Of a stretch of 64,000 nucleotides of DNA, positions 46,950-58,611 are shown in pieces. The DNA lies in contig JAQFVV010000519.1 in the NCBI GenBank assembly GCA_028023455.1, positions 92,501 through 156,500 on the forward strand. The letters are read 5' to 3'. Source of the DNA: Epiperipatus broadwayi. Its lineage: Eukaryota; Onychophora; Udeonychophora; Euonychophora; Peripatidae. A program made the translations under genes and the position numbers. Within the stretch, counting starts at the first letter, position 1. Each line of letters opens with the position of its first letter. The notes beneath the pieces are model-generated. The model was not told the DNA's origin, did not search any database, and worked only from the letters and a program-made list of their open reading frames with translations.

Positions 46950-48598
46950 GTAGTATTTTAAGGAAAAAAGACTATTTAGCAAAGAGAATTAAATTGCAAG
47001 AATAATCTGTAATAATTTTATTGTGATAAATACTAATGTTATGTAGATAAATTAATATATTGCACATTTGTGCAAATTATATATATATATATATACGTTT
47101 CAGTAAACCTATGATGTAAAATGTATCATTTAACTGAAACTTTAATCATTATTGAGTTTTATGGTTTAATATTTTGATAATTATTATGTAGCAAGTCAAA
47201 TAGCATGCACACACATGTAGATGTGTGTATATTGTCAATTATAACATGTAAAATGTAATCATTTTTTGATATTAATTGTATATTATAAATCGTGCATCTG
47301 TGCACACAATTATGTAAATCCATGTAACAATTTAAATATTGAATAGTAATTACATAAATTAATGTAATAATTTGAATGTAGTATAGTAATTTTGTAAGTC
47401 ACAAATATAATATTTTTTTTATATTGTATATCATTCAAAATCAGATCTTAAATGTTATTTATTATTTTGAGAAAAGTTGTATATTAGAAATTTTGCATTT
47501 GTGCACACATATATGTAAATTAATGTAATAATTTAAATTTTGAATAGTAATTATGTAAATCACAAATGTAATAATTATTTTGTGTTATTGAAATGTCTTC
47601 ATCATGTATTATAAAACACACATCTGTGTACGAATATATATATATATATATATATTCATTATAGAAACTAATTAAGAATAATGCAATTGATGTAATAATT
47701 TTAGTTGTGTATGTAATTTTGTATACTTTTCAAAATAAGAGCCTTATCCTATAAGAACTTAAATAACATTTTTTTAATTATCTTTAAATACCTTTTTTAT
47801 TGTTATTAATAAACTTATTTAATTGTTAAAATTGTATTCCATCATCTCTTGTTGACATAGAGTATTAGAGCTTTATGTTCTCTGAGATAGATTGGTGCAT
47901 GCGATGAATATATGACTGGGGATGTGTATTTAGTGATTTGGGGCATCCAGAGATGATCAATCATATTCCTGGTTGGCACAAAAGAGAATACTCTTTAAAG
48001 CCCATGCACTATTATCTTTTATCTTAGTTTAGCCTTATTAGGAGTTAAGTTTACAAGTGGCCAGAGCATTGATGTTGATCAGCATGTTTTAAATGTCCCA
48101 GTATTATTGATTTGATTTCTGATTATTGTGTATTTTAATGGACGGGCACTAAGCTGGTGCATCCAAGTTATGTTTAAATAATTGCCAAAGCTGGCAAAGG
48201 CTCAATAGTTAGCCTAGTCTAAAAAAGGCCCATTTTCAATCCAGCCACAAGATGGTGTGTTGATTTTATTCTGATTTATTGTACTAATTTGTTTATTCCC
48301 ATCAATGATGATGATGGATGGTTATTTCTCTTGAGTATTTATTTATACTTACTTTTATTTATAATGCTGGTTGAATTTATAATTATGATTTTAGTTGCTC
48401 TTTTTAGTTAGCTGGATCATCTCACAATGCTCACAGATCTTTTGATCTCATGTTCCTTATAAATATATAGTACTTACAATAAATTTGCAAATTATTGATT
48501 TTTGATTTTAAATGGACTGGGGTTGATGATGATTTTGCCATCACCCAGTTCAAACATTTTTTTTAATCTTCATATATCACCCACCCCATCCCGTTACA
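46950..48598. other. No recognised gene; includes degenerate tandem repeat
   Basis: Apart from the tandem repeat at 47279-47740, no motif was recognised. The stretch 47850-48300 is more complex in composition but unassigned. Confidence 0.4.
47279..47740. repeat. Degenerate tandem repeat (about 130-200 bp unit, three units)
   Basis: GTATATTA.AAAT..TGCAT.TGTGCACACA, ATGTAAAT.AATGTAATAATTTAAAT and TTGAATAGTAATTA recur at 47279, 47477 and (weaker) 47608. Confidence 0.6.
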
Positions 48599-48600
48599 AT

Positions 48601-48909
<309 letters not shown>

Positions 48910-49009
48910 CAGACTTGTGGAGATTGCAAGAAAAAATAACTTTATATTATGAATTATTATTTTGAGTAAAATGTTAAAAGAAAATGGACATAAAAGCATC
49001 CAAATGAAG

Positions 49010-49860
49010 GTACAGAAGAATTGGATTATATTTTAACTAACAGAAAATATATATTTCAAGATTGTAATATTTTTAATAAATTTAACACAGTAAGTAATCA
49101 TCTTTTAATAAGATATAAGATACATGTTAATGCAAAACTAGAGAAACAAAAATTATTAAAAAAAATCAATATTTACAGTTGATATTCCTAATCTTCAGAA
49201 ACATTCTAATCAATTTAAATTAGAACTTACAAATCGGTTTCAAGTATTAGTAGATTTTGAACATGATTCAGATTTGAATGAAATTAATATAAAAATAACT
49301 AATACACTTTTAAAAACTGCAACAAAAATAGCTGGTAGAAAAAAGCAGCAATTGGCCAATAAAATTCTTACTGAGACAAGATACTTTATGAAGAAATGAA
49401 GGAATATAAAGATATACAAAAATAATGCATAAAAAAGAGGTGAATATCTCGAATTTTGTAAAATTGTGCAGAAAAGAGTTGAATATGATATAAGAAAATG
49501 TAACTGTGAACTAGCAAAGAAAGCTGTAGAAGAGAATAAAAATCTCAGCAGTGTAAAACAACATTTTGATATTGGTAGAAAATTTATATCTGCAATAAGA
49601 AAAAAGATGGAATTATTACCAAACAGAAATGATATCATGAAATGGTTAAAAGACTTTTATCGAGAATTATATAGTAATATAGAACAAGTACCTCCTATAT
49701 CTATTACATCATCCAAACTGCCCAGAATGTTAAATAAAAAAAATGAGACATGCAATTAAATGTATGAAGAAAGGAAAGGCTTTAGGTAATGATGGAGATA
49801 TAATTGATATATTAAATAAAGCATATGAAGAAATAGAAATTTTTTTAGGAAAGTTATTGT
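49010..49860 (+). pseudogene. RTE-type LINE fragment, endonuclease end to start of RT
   Basis: LDYILTNRKYIFQDCN and NTVSNHLLIRYKI near 49020-49130 are the end of an APE-type endonuclease (D.I..., then the SDH.L...K motif with SNH here). The linker follows with ETRYFMKK, EYLEFCKIVQKRVEYDIRKC and HFDIGRKFISAIRKK, then WLKDFYRELYSN. MKKGKALGNDGDIIDILNKA near 49762-49820 is the first RT block (normally GKAPG.DGI). It stops near 49860, where the LINE at 32.9 kb begins. The two are non-overlapping or barely overlapping parts of the same family. Stops and shifts are present. Confidence 0.75.
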
Positions 49861-49864
49861 AATG

Positions 49865-52800
49865 GAATTTGCCTTTTCATGAGAATCACGTATATATATG
49901 ACCATACGCGTGTTTGCATAATTATAATGTAATAGTTTTCCTTTCTCTCTTTTTATTTTTTATTATATATATATAAATATATTGTACCGGTCAGTTTTGT
50001 ATGTTCACATAACAAGATCTAGCATCTAGGCAATAGTACCTCAAATCCAATCATGAATGAGATACATAAGTCAGGAACACTCATGAATTCTGCCTTATTT
50101 GCCTATCTCTCAGATCTACCAACTTAAGAGCAACAATCCCAATGATATCAATCTAATTTCATCTCTCACCACTGGCATCGCACATAGGAGACACAAAAGA
50201 CTCTAAGGTTAGTTTAATGGTGGGATATTTAGTATGAAACACAATTTAGAAATAATCAAAGATCATAATCTATTATATTAACTATATATTAGCGGAGATC
50301 ATCTAGTCAGTAGAAGCATAAATTATTAATAAAATATTAACTTAAATAAAAGAAAATACAATGATTCAGAAATTTTGTAATATATATGTTTAAGGTTTAT
50401 TATTTTAACAAAACATACATAAACGCATGTCATCATTGATTGATCATTGGCCTCATTAAGATTACATAACAGTGGGTCATAGAGAAATAATATGTTTGGT
50501 TGATACATTAAGAATTACATTTAATATATGATTTTATTTATAGTTGTGGCTATGCCAATAATATGTACTATAATGAAGAATATGATATTTAGCACTATTA
50601 AGAAAGATAATATTAAAAGTGCCACTACACCCCAGAAAGAACAAAATAGCATTTAACTGACTTGAAAGGTACTCATATTTTGAGAATGAAACATTATATT
50701 TGTACAAAATATAGTTATTAATTTGGTTTATAAAGTGCCAGACATGTGTGGGTTAGCTAATGAATATATATTAATAATCATAAGTTTGTCGCAATGACAT
50801 GCATTTTAAATAATGGACATAGATTGCTGTTTAGCAAAAATCACAACATTTCAGCTCATGGATGTTCATGGGTTTATTAGAAATATAACAAAATGCAGTA
50901 CATGCATGGTGGTGTATTTGATGTGATCCAGTCATGGATCTGAACGTGAGCTTCATGGAATTCATTTTGAAGAGAAAATACCTGTTTAAGTCTGCAATGT
51001 TAGCAGAATTGCTTCATGGATGAAGAGCAGTAGGCGATGCAATTATTGGGCTGCTTTTTCCAGAGCTATCCCCATATAAAGCACATATTTGCGAACAAAT
51101 GAGTCCCCAGGGGTGTTTAAGCCTGGTTCTTGGACATTGAGGATGATGATTGGGCTCAACTTTGTGATACCTCCATAGAAAAGAGAAGCACAAATATATA
51201 TAATATAGAAACAAAGTTGCCTATATGCACACAACACTTGGGATAACAAAATATATAGCTTTAACGACTATTTTAATTATTTAATACCCATAAATTATAG
51301 AATAACCTGCATAATGGTATGATCTAATCGCTAAACAGGCATTGATGATTTAAATTAATTAAATTACATAGGTTTTAAGCATAAAGATTCTCCCTTCCCT
51401 TTACTTTAAATTATTAATAACTTCCCACACCATTTAATAAAATACAAATGTCGGTTAAAATAATGCTATTATTAGAAATAAAGATGTTTATATGGGAACA
51501 AATGGGGTGGTGGAATTAATTGGGATAATAATTAAATTTTACATATATAAGATACATTTACAGTTGGTATTAGGGCAATTAAAAGATAAAAACATTTTTA
51601 GAAAAACAGATGTTGATCTGTTTTCCTACAACAATTTACAGGATAATTATTTTGTTTATCCAAACTTGTGAGCATTTGCATAAGTCAAATAAGACTTCTT
51701 TTAATTAAAATGAGTTCTTAATTACCCTGTAAGTGATGGGTAGGAAAAACTAGAAAGGAATTACATGCTAGTGAGTTTGGAAATATTACTGGCATTTTAA
51801 AACAAATATATGTAATAAAATAATGAAATAAAATATGATTGCTGCATGAAAATAATAAAAAAGAAAGCATATTGAATAGAGTCTCTATGATAGTAATAAA
51901 TTAAGTTATATAGAGTTATAACAAAATAAAGTTACGTAAGATATAAGTATTTTACATACAATATTATATGAGAGCATCAGGATAATTGTTACTATAGAGA
52001 AGGCTGAATTTAATATAATCATAGAGCAGCTAAAGTTATTTTATCTTTTGTAAATAGTAGCAGTTCTTGATGTTTGAAGTGTTCATCAGCATTAATACAA
52101 TAGATCTAGTTTTGGAATAAGGCATCACAGGTAGCATTTTTAAAGATTAATTATTAGACATTTGAAAGTTTAGAGACATGGGATCCGGAGCATTTCTTAC
52201 AGGAACAAGCATGTTGGAACAGAGGGGAAGGTGATGTTTCCTCTACTCATGGCACATTGGATGAAGATGAAAATTAGTGTGGATTCTGTTGACCATTGTT
52301 AATTTAGCATTGTCTCCTTCCTTTTTGGATTCAAATCCAGCAGTATTTACACTCCTTTTTTGGTGATGTAGCATAGAAACTAACTGCTGGACCTTAGGCA
52401 ATTTATGCATTTTAGCCAAGCTAAAATATTCTGACCAGATCTCTTGATTTGTAAGTCTTTTTGAAACAATGCAATTCTGTTACAAGTTTTTCGAACAATT
52501 GTTTTAAAATAAGTCTTACAATTTTAAAACAAGTTGGCATGGATAAAATTTCCACTAATGGATTTTATTTTACTATTAAAAATTGTAATCTTTTACTTTT
52601 AATTAATGGGCTTTTTTGGGTAATTACATTTTTAAAATAAATAAATGAGTCAAAACTATATTTACTTATTCTTCAGCTGAGATGAAATTTTCTTTATAAA
52701 GTTCAACATGTTTTTTTTTTATTTTATCGAGAGTTTTTTTTTTTAAATGTTCTCTTCAAAAGCAATTCTACAACTCCCCCATTGCTACAATGATGAATAA

Positions 52801-54930
52801 GACCAAATTGTTTCCTGCAGTGAGCATTGTACTCCTTCCGGTATGAAAAACCTCAGATTTTAAAAAAAATGAATAATAAAAAAAAAATAATACATCTGAA
52901 ATCTTGAAAAACTAAATAAAATAATCATCAATCGGTTCTGGACTAGTTAATAGAATAATAGTTTATGACATCTATTGTCCAGAATGATGATTATTAAAAC
53001 AATAATAAATCATAATATTAAAAATAATAACATGAAGCTTCTATCCATAGAAAATCCTGTATTAACTGGGTGATGCATCGTGTCATGAGCAATCCGGATA
53101 AAACTTTTTACGAAATATTTATTTAAAATATTTCTATATCCATATGTTCACTAATTGCTGGTTTATAATACATTTTAATAGGTTTCTTTATTATCTTAAA
53201 ATTATCCATTTTTAAATAATTTTAGCAAAAAAAATGTGTATAACCCTCTATCATTCAGGTTTTATACATACACTTTTCTAAATATTTCCTCAGTCTTTAC
53301 TTAAAATAATTTCTTGCAAATATTTTAAATGTTTCCTTCAAAAAGGATATAACATTAATTTCTGTAGCATTGTTTCCATCAATGATTATAAAATATACTT
53401 GTCATTTTCTACATATTAAACATGGACAAGGCTAAATTGCTGTTATATAAAATAATGCGTACTTTACTTTTAGTCGGTAAATAGCTTTCCTATTAAGCTT
53501 CTTATACAATGTCCATAAAAATAATTTATTCACTGGAATAGTCCTCTGTGTTAATATTATTGATACTGCATTAACGAATATTATACTTATTTTTAAAATA
53601 TTATAAATTAAATATGTTTCACTTATTGACATATCCATTTTCCTTATTGCAAAACAGATTAAGTTTCCAATGAATACACCTGGTAAAATGACTTTAAAAT
53701 TATCAATGCATTTTAAAATGAAGTTATTAAACTATTTTTATTTTACACTCTTTTTTCAAATGCTTTAAATAAATGTTCTATTAGCTTTGCAAATAAGTTG
53801 TATGAGAGCACTAAAAAAATTGACTAACTGATAAAATTAAAAATTACTATCTCCTTGATAGCTATTGATATGATCTCTGCTACATTTAATACATTTTTAA
53901 TCACCCCTGATACCCCCCATGCAATCGGTATTTATATCCTAGAAAATACGTAGTTCTATTGGTTGATTCTCACTTTTCATTTGATACCCAATTTGCATGA
54001 TGTTACAAACTTACACAATTAAATTTCAAAATAAAAATATGACATATTAAAACTTTAAAAATATTATTTAAAATATTACTTTTTAATCAATTATTACTTT
54101 ACTAAATTACTTAAATATTTAAAATGACTTTTTTAAAAACAATATTTAATAAATTTGTCCCACTTTTGATATTTACTTTGTCTATTTTATTATAAAACTA
54201 AATATTTAACTTTGGTTAGTTGTATTCGTTTTATAACATTATTTAAAACATTTTATATGACTAACTTAATATTTAATATTTGCTTTTATGATAGGTAATA
54301 ATTATATCCAATTCTATAATGCAATTTTAAAATATTTTGAACTTTACTAATCTAAATACAAGCAAGCATGTATGTATAACCATATTATTATACAAGTCAC
54401 ATGACTGATATAACCTGACAGACTATCCGATTTTTCTGTCTGAAAACAATTAAATTGCTACACTTGTATTAAATAAAATAATACAATGATACAAAATTTA
54501 GAAGAATAATTTGGAAAATATAGTATTAAATATAACTTTCACTACCATAAAACTTACTTTTAAAATATATGATATTAAATTATAATTATTAAATATAATT
54601 TATAAAAATAAATATAGCATTTATTTAATTATAAGTTTAACCTATTAAAATTTAACTTTTAAGCATACTTTTAAATATTTATAGCTGTGTTATTTATTAT
54701 GGCCAACTTTTTCAACCATATGTAATAATATTTTTAGCTTTACTTAACTATTCTTAAATGATTTATCGTAATTTTATGCATTACATATTTTGTTTAACTT
54801 CAAATTGTACTTTTTAAGATATTATTAATACAATATAACTAACACATCAAGAGAACATATTCTAAATTTAAAATTTTTAGTAATTTACTATGATGAGCTA
54901 TTTCTGACCTATAGAAAATGGCACAATTAA
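49865..54930. other. About 5 kb without recognised genes
   Basis: Mostly AT-rich. The stretches 50.85-51.25 and 52.0-52.45 kb are less simple but show no domain or clear repeat. The open frames at 51014-51214 and 51043-51249 (minus) overlap each other and match nothing I know. Confidence 0.4.
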
Positions 54931-54936
54931 TATTAA

Positions 54937-56575
54937 ACCAGATTGATATCCGATTCAAGGATTTTACTGCCAAAATTAAAAACATAATTTTTGTTAAATC
55001 ATATCTAATGTTAAAATTTTTATTATTATTTAAACAACAAACGCGTTTATATTTAAAATCATTTTCATGTTTATAAAATTGATTTTAAAATAGTTTACTT
55101 TCACTACTTGTTTTAATACATTTAATTAAAAAAATAAGCAAATGTGTGATTACATTCCTGTTGATTATTTTTATCAGTTGTAATTTCTTTCTAAAAAGCA
55201 GAGATTTAATTGTGTTGTCATCTTTATTTCAATAATCCCTGGTTCGAATTCTTAAATTAGATTGAGTGGGAAATTAATATTTGCCCTGCCTGAGATTTAG
55301 AATTAGACAGTAAGGAAAGTTTTTCACAGGAAATGTAGTGAGGCAAGGATAGCCCACCAATTTTTAGAGAGAAAGATTAAGTATTTCAGAAAGAAACTTG
55401 GAGATCGAGGACTGAGAGTTATACCATTTTCGATAGCAGTTCTGACATTTAATTCCTGCTAAAAACTTGCAATTATTAACAGATTTCGTTACTGTGCAAG
55501 ATGTCAAAATCTACCTCTATGAGTTTTGCCATCATCAGGATGTCTTGCTAACTTAAGCAAAAGATGGACCCATGCCTGCCAGTTCTCCTTTAGTCATGCC
55601 ATGGGCCTCTAAAATAAACACTGCCTCTATCTTTCTGCTGTAAAAGGACCTGAAAATGGACTAAAGATAAACATGCACAATCTATGTGAACTGTGCTTTA
55701 CTGTAAGATGAAATTTTCTTTTATTCTTTCCAGCATAATTTTTTTTTCATTAAATCTCTGCTCAATCTAATTATAAATCTGTATTCATAAATAATATTTA
55801 ACCTCATATGTAATATTTATTGTGATTTCTTGTATTTTGCCATGTGTGTTGGAATCTTAGTTTTAAGATTCCCAGTTTGCTTTCAGTTTTTGTTTATTGG
55901 AGAGTGACATGTGAGTTTTTTTTATTTTTATGCATAACTTTTACTAAATGCTTTAGCAGTATATTTTGAATGCTTACCTGTAATTATTTTAGTAGTCCAG
56001 AATTAATTTTAAAAATTGTGTTTGCCCTTTAGCAAACCACCAAATCTTTTGGCTGGCGACTTTATTTGCAAGCAGAAACTATAATTGTTTTTGCTTTGTA
56101 ATTTTATAAATCACCAGCAGAAAGATAATATTTATCCATTTTGTAAACTACTGGTAAGAGAGACTTTCACTGCTAAAGTATTTATAGCTTTCATATTTTC
56201 ATACTCCTGTGCACTCTCCGATAGATTTATTTTGTATTTACTTCTATAGCTTAAAATATATCAGAGTGTGTACTCAGAACTAGTGTAATAAATTTAATTT
56301 TTAATTATAATTATTTGTAATTCATTTTCTTTAAATGCTGGGGCAGATGTAACTGATTTTCTAATGATTTACTTGTTTCCTAGTGAGACCTTTAATTCTT
56401 AGATTAATTTTTGACAATCATTTGGTTGGGGATTCACCAGTTTTATTTGTTTTTCTTTCATTCTGAAGCATATTTGTTGTGGGTTCTTAAGGTAAATCAG
56501 ACATCTTTGCTTTGAATGTAGTTTTAAGATGCAGCTTTTACTGGCATATGAGATTTTTGGGGGGCCTAGAGGGAT
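54937..56575 (+). repeat. 5' long terminal repeat of Ty3/gypsy element
   Basis: It is alignable over its whole length with about 61249-62895. Shared blocks include AACCAGATTGATATCC.ATTC, ATTTAAAATCATTTTCATGT, GAAATGTAGTGAGGCAAGGA, GAGTTTTGCCATCATCAG, TTAGTTTTAAGATTCC and GCACTCTCCGATAGATTTAT, ending near GGGCCTAGA. By eye the copies differ by roughly one base in ten. At about 1.6 kb the LTR is long for this class. Exact ends were not resolved. Confidence 0.75.
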
Positions 56576-57128
56576 TTAAAAAGTATCAGTCATTACAAAT
56601 ACACTATATGTGATCAGTCTTAGACACCACTGAAGTAAAGAATAAGGTGGAACAGTTCCTTACTAAAGGGGACAGAGCAACATCTTTTAACAGAGGTGTT
56701 GATGCAGTACTATATGGTTTTTCCTAATAGGTCTCAGGCTATTGAAGGGTATGTTCATCGGATTAAAGTAAAGGAGGAAAACCATTTTCAAAGTCAATCT
56801 TACCCCATTCTATTTCAATATTAAGCCAAAGTGGATAGTCAGATACAACAGATGATCAAATGGGATGTTATTGGTAAACAAGCATCATCTTATATAAACC
56901 CTTTGGTTGTAGTAAAGATGAAAGATGTGGCAGCTAGAATATGATTGGATACTCTCCGTTTAAATGCTATCACTATTCCTGAAGGAGACATTCCTCCTAC
57001 AATAACTGAAATTCTGGCTAGATTTCAAGGGAAAACTGTCTTTAGTACATTTGACTTGACTTCCAGTTATTGGCAGATACCTGAAGCATCCATCCAGTCA
57101 CCAATATATGGGCTTTTGGTATGAAGGG

Positions 57129-57159
57129 TGTATATATATATATATATATATATATATTG

Positions 57160-57198
<39 letters not shown>
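57129..57198. repeat. TA tracts at left edge of palindrome copy 2
   Basis: Two TA runs separated by TTGATT. They mark the left insertion junction inside the gypsy RT. Confidence 0.9.
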
Positions 57199-57201
<3 letters not shown>

Positions 57202-57265
57202 CAAATCAATATATATATATCAAAATACTGTACAATTTATATAAATTATATTCTTTTAGAAGTAC

Positions 57266-57296
57266 TTTCGACTATACACTTTGTAGTCTTTATCAA
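57266..57296 (-). ncRNA. Hammerhead-core-like motif, left arm of palindrome copy 2
   Basis: Minus strand: TTGATAA, stem GACTA...TAGTC, CGAAA. Same as the motifs in copy 1. Confidence 0.4.
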
Positions 57297-57353
57297 CTAT
57301 ATAACGTTGAATAATCAAAATGAGACAACCCTTAATAATACCCATAGTTCAAT

Positions 57354-57840
57354 TCAGATTTCCCATAATTCTGTTATCGTAACATTTGATAACTGGTGAT
57401 TCATTAACATTTGATGATTTCTTGAAATCAACATAGCCTTTTTTATTTCACGTTTATTATGACAACGTTCAATTTGAATAATTTTCATATTTTTATAATC
57501 AAATTTAAATCCATATTGACAAGATTTATTATGATCAAATATAACAGATGATGAAGGTTTATTTACATCTGTTCCATATTGATTCTCTTTTTGAATTCTT
57601 TTATATAAAAGCATATGTTCTTTTATTCTCTTCTCAAATGTACACTTAAATTCACCAATGTATTGTATGCCACATCCACATATCAATCTATATATAATAG
57701 AATTTTGATTAAACTTTGAATTTTACAATTATTAAGCAATCTATTTATGTTATTTGTAGAGAAAAAAGCAATATGACACAAACCATTATAAATTTTCCTA
57801 ATAAAATTGACCTGCTCATCTGATATAAATGGCATTGAAA
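57354..57840 (-). pseudogene. GIY-YIG endonuclease end of a PLE, left arm, frameshifted
   Basis: The minus-strand frame MICGCGIQYIGEFKCTFEKR...TITELWEI (57686-57354) is intact from just before YIG. The upstream connector (MPFISDEQVNFIRKIYNG, 57835 leftward) is separated by a small deletion near 57725 (TTTTACAATTATTAAG instead of TTTTAGAATTATTAAG with neighbours lost). Confidence 0.65.
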
Positions 57841-57948
57841 TCCATTTCATTTTGATATTTTTATTTTTAATTTTATTATAGTGTTGATTTCTTTTAAATC
57901 CTTAAAAGAAATCAACACTATAATAAAATTAAAAATAAAAATATCAAA

Positions 57949-58105
57949 ATGAAATGGATTTCAATGCCATTTATATCAGATGAGCAGGTCAAGTTTATTA
58001 GGAAAATTTATAATGGTTTGTGTCATATTGTTTTTTTCTCTATAAATAACATAAATAGATTGCTTAATAATTCTAAAATTCAAAATTCAAAGTTTAATCA
58101 AAATT

Positions 58106-58190
<85 letters not shown>

Positions 58191-58523
58191 TTGATATGTG
58201 GATGCGGCGTACAATACATTGGTGAATCTAAGTGTGCATTTGAGAAGAGAATAAAAGAACATATGCTTTTATATAATAGAATTCAAAAAGAGAATCAATA
58301 TGGAATAGATGTAAATAAACCTTCATCATCTGTTATATTTGATCATAATAAATCTTGTCAATATGGATTTAAATTTGATTATAAAAATATGAAAATTATT
58401 CAAATTGAACGTTGTCATAATAAACGTAAAATAAAAGAGGCTATGTTGATTTCAAGAAATCGTCAAATGTTAATGAATCGCCAATCATCAAATGTTAAGA
58501 TAACAGAATTATGGGAAATCTGA
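57949..58523 (+). pseudogene. GIY-YIG endonuclease end of a PLE, right arm, split by a TA expansion
   Basis: MKWISMPFISDEQVKF...NSKFNQN (57949-58105) is followed by an 80-bp TA expansion where the sister arms have a short TATATATAG. The frame then resumes with MICGCGVQYIGESKCAFEKR...KITELWEI (58191-58523). The TA growth changes the frame and inserts Tyr-Ile repeats, so the protein is unlikely to work. Confidence 0.7.
58107..58189. repeat. TA microsatellite expansion inside the endonuclease frame
   Basis: About 80 bp of TA. The other three arms have only 8-10 bp (ATTATATATAGATTGATATG context), so this expansion is recent and arm-specific. Confidence 0.95.
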
Positions 58524-58580
58524 ATTGAACTATGGGTATTATTAAGGGTTATCTCATTTTGATTATTCAACGTTATATTA

Positions 58581-58611
58581 TTGATAAAGACTACAAAGTG
58601 TATAGTCGAAA
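58581..58611 (+). ncRNA. Hammerhead-core-like motif, right arm of palindrome copy 2
   Basis: TTGATAA, stem GACTA...TAGTC, CGAAA, about 60 bp after the endonuclease stop. Confidence 0.4.

Noticed and set aside
49240-49638. 132-codon minus-strand frame rich in Phe, Ile, Leu
   Set aside because: Antisense shadow of the LINE linker, which aligns to the other LINE copies on the plus strand.
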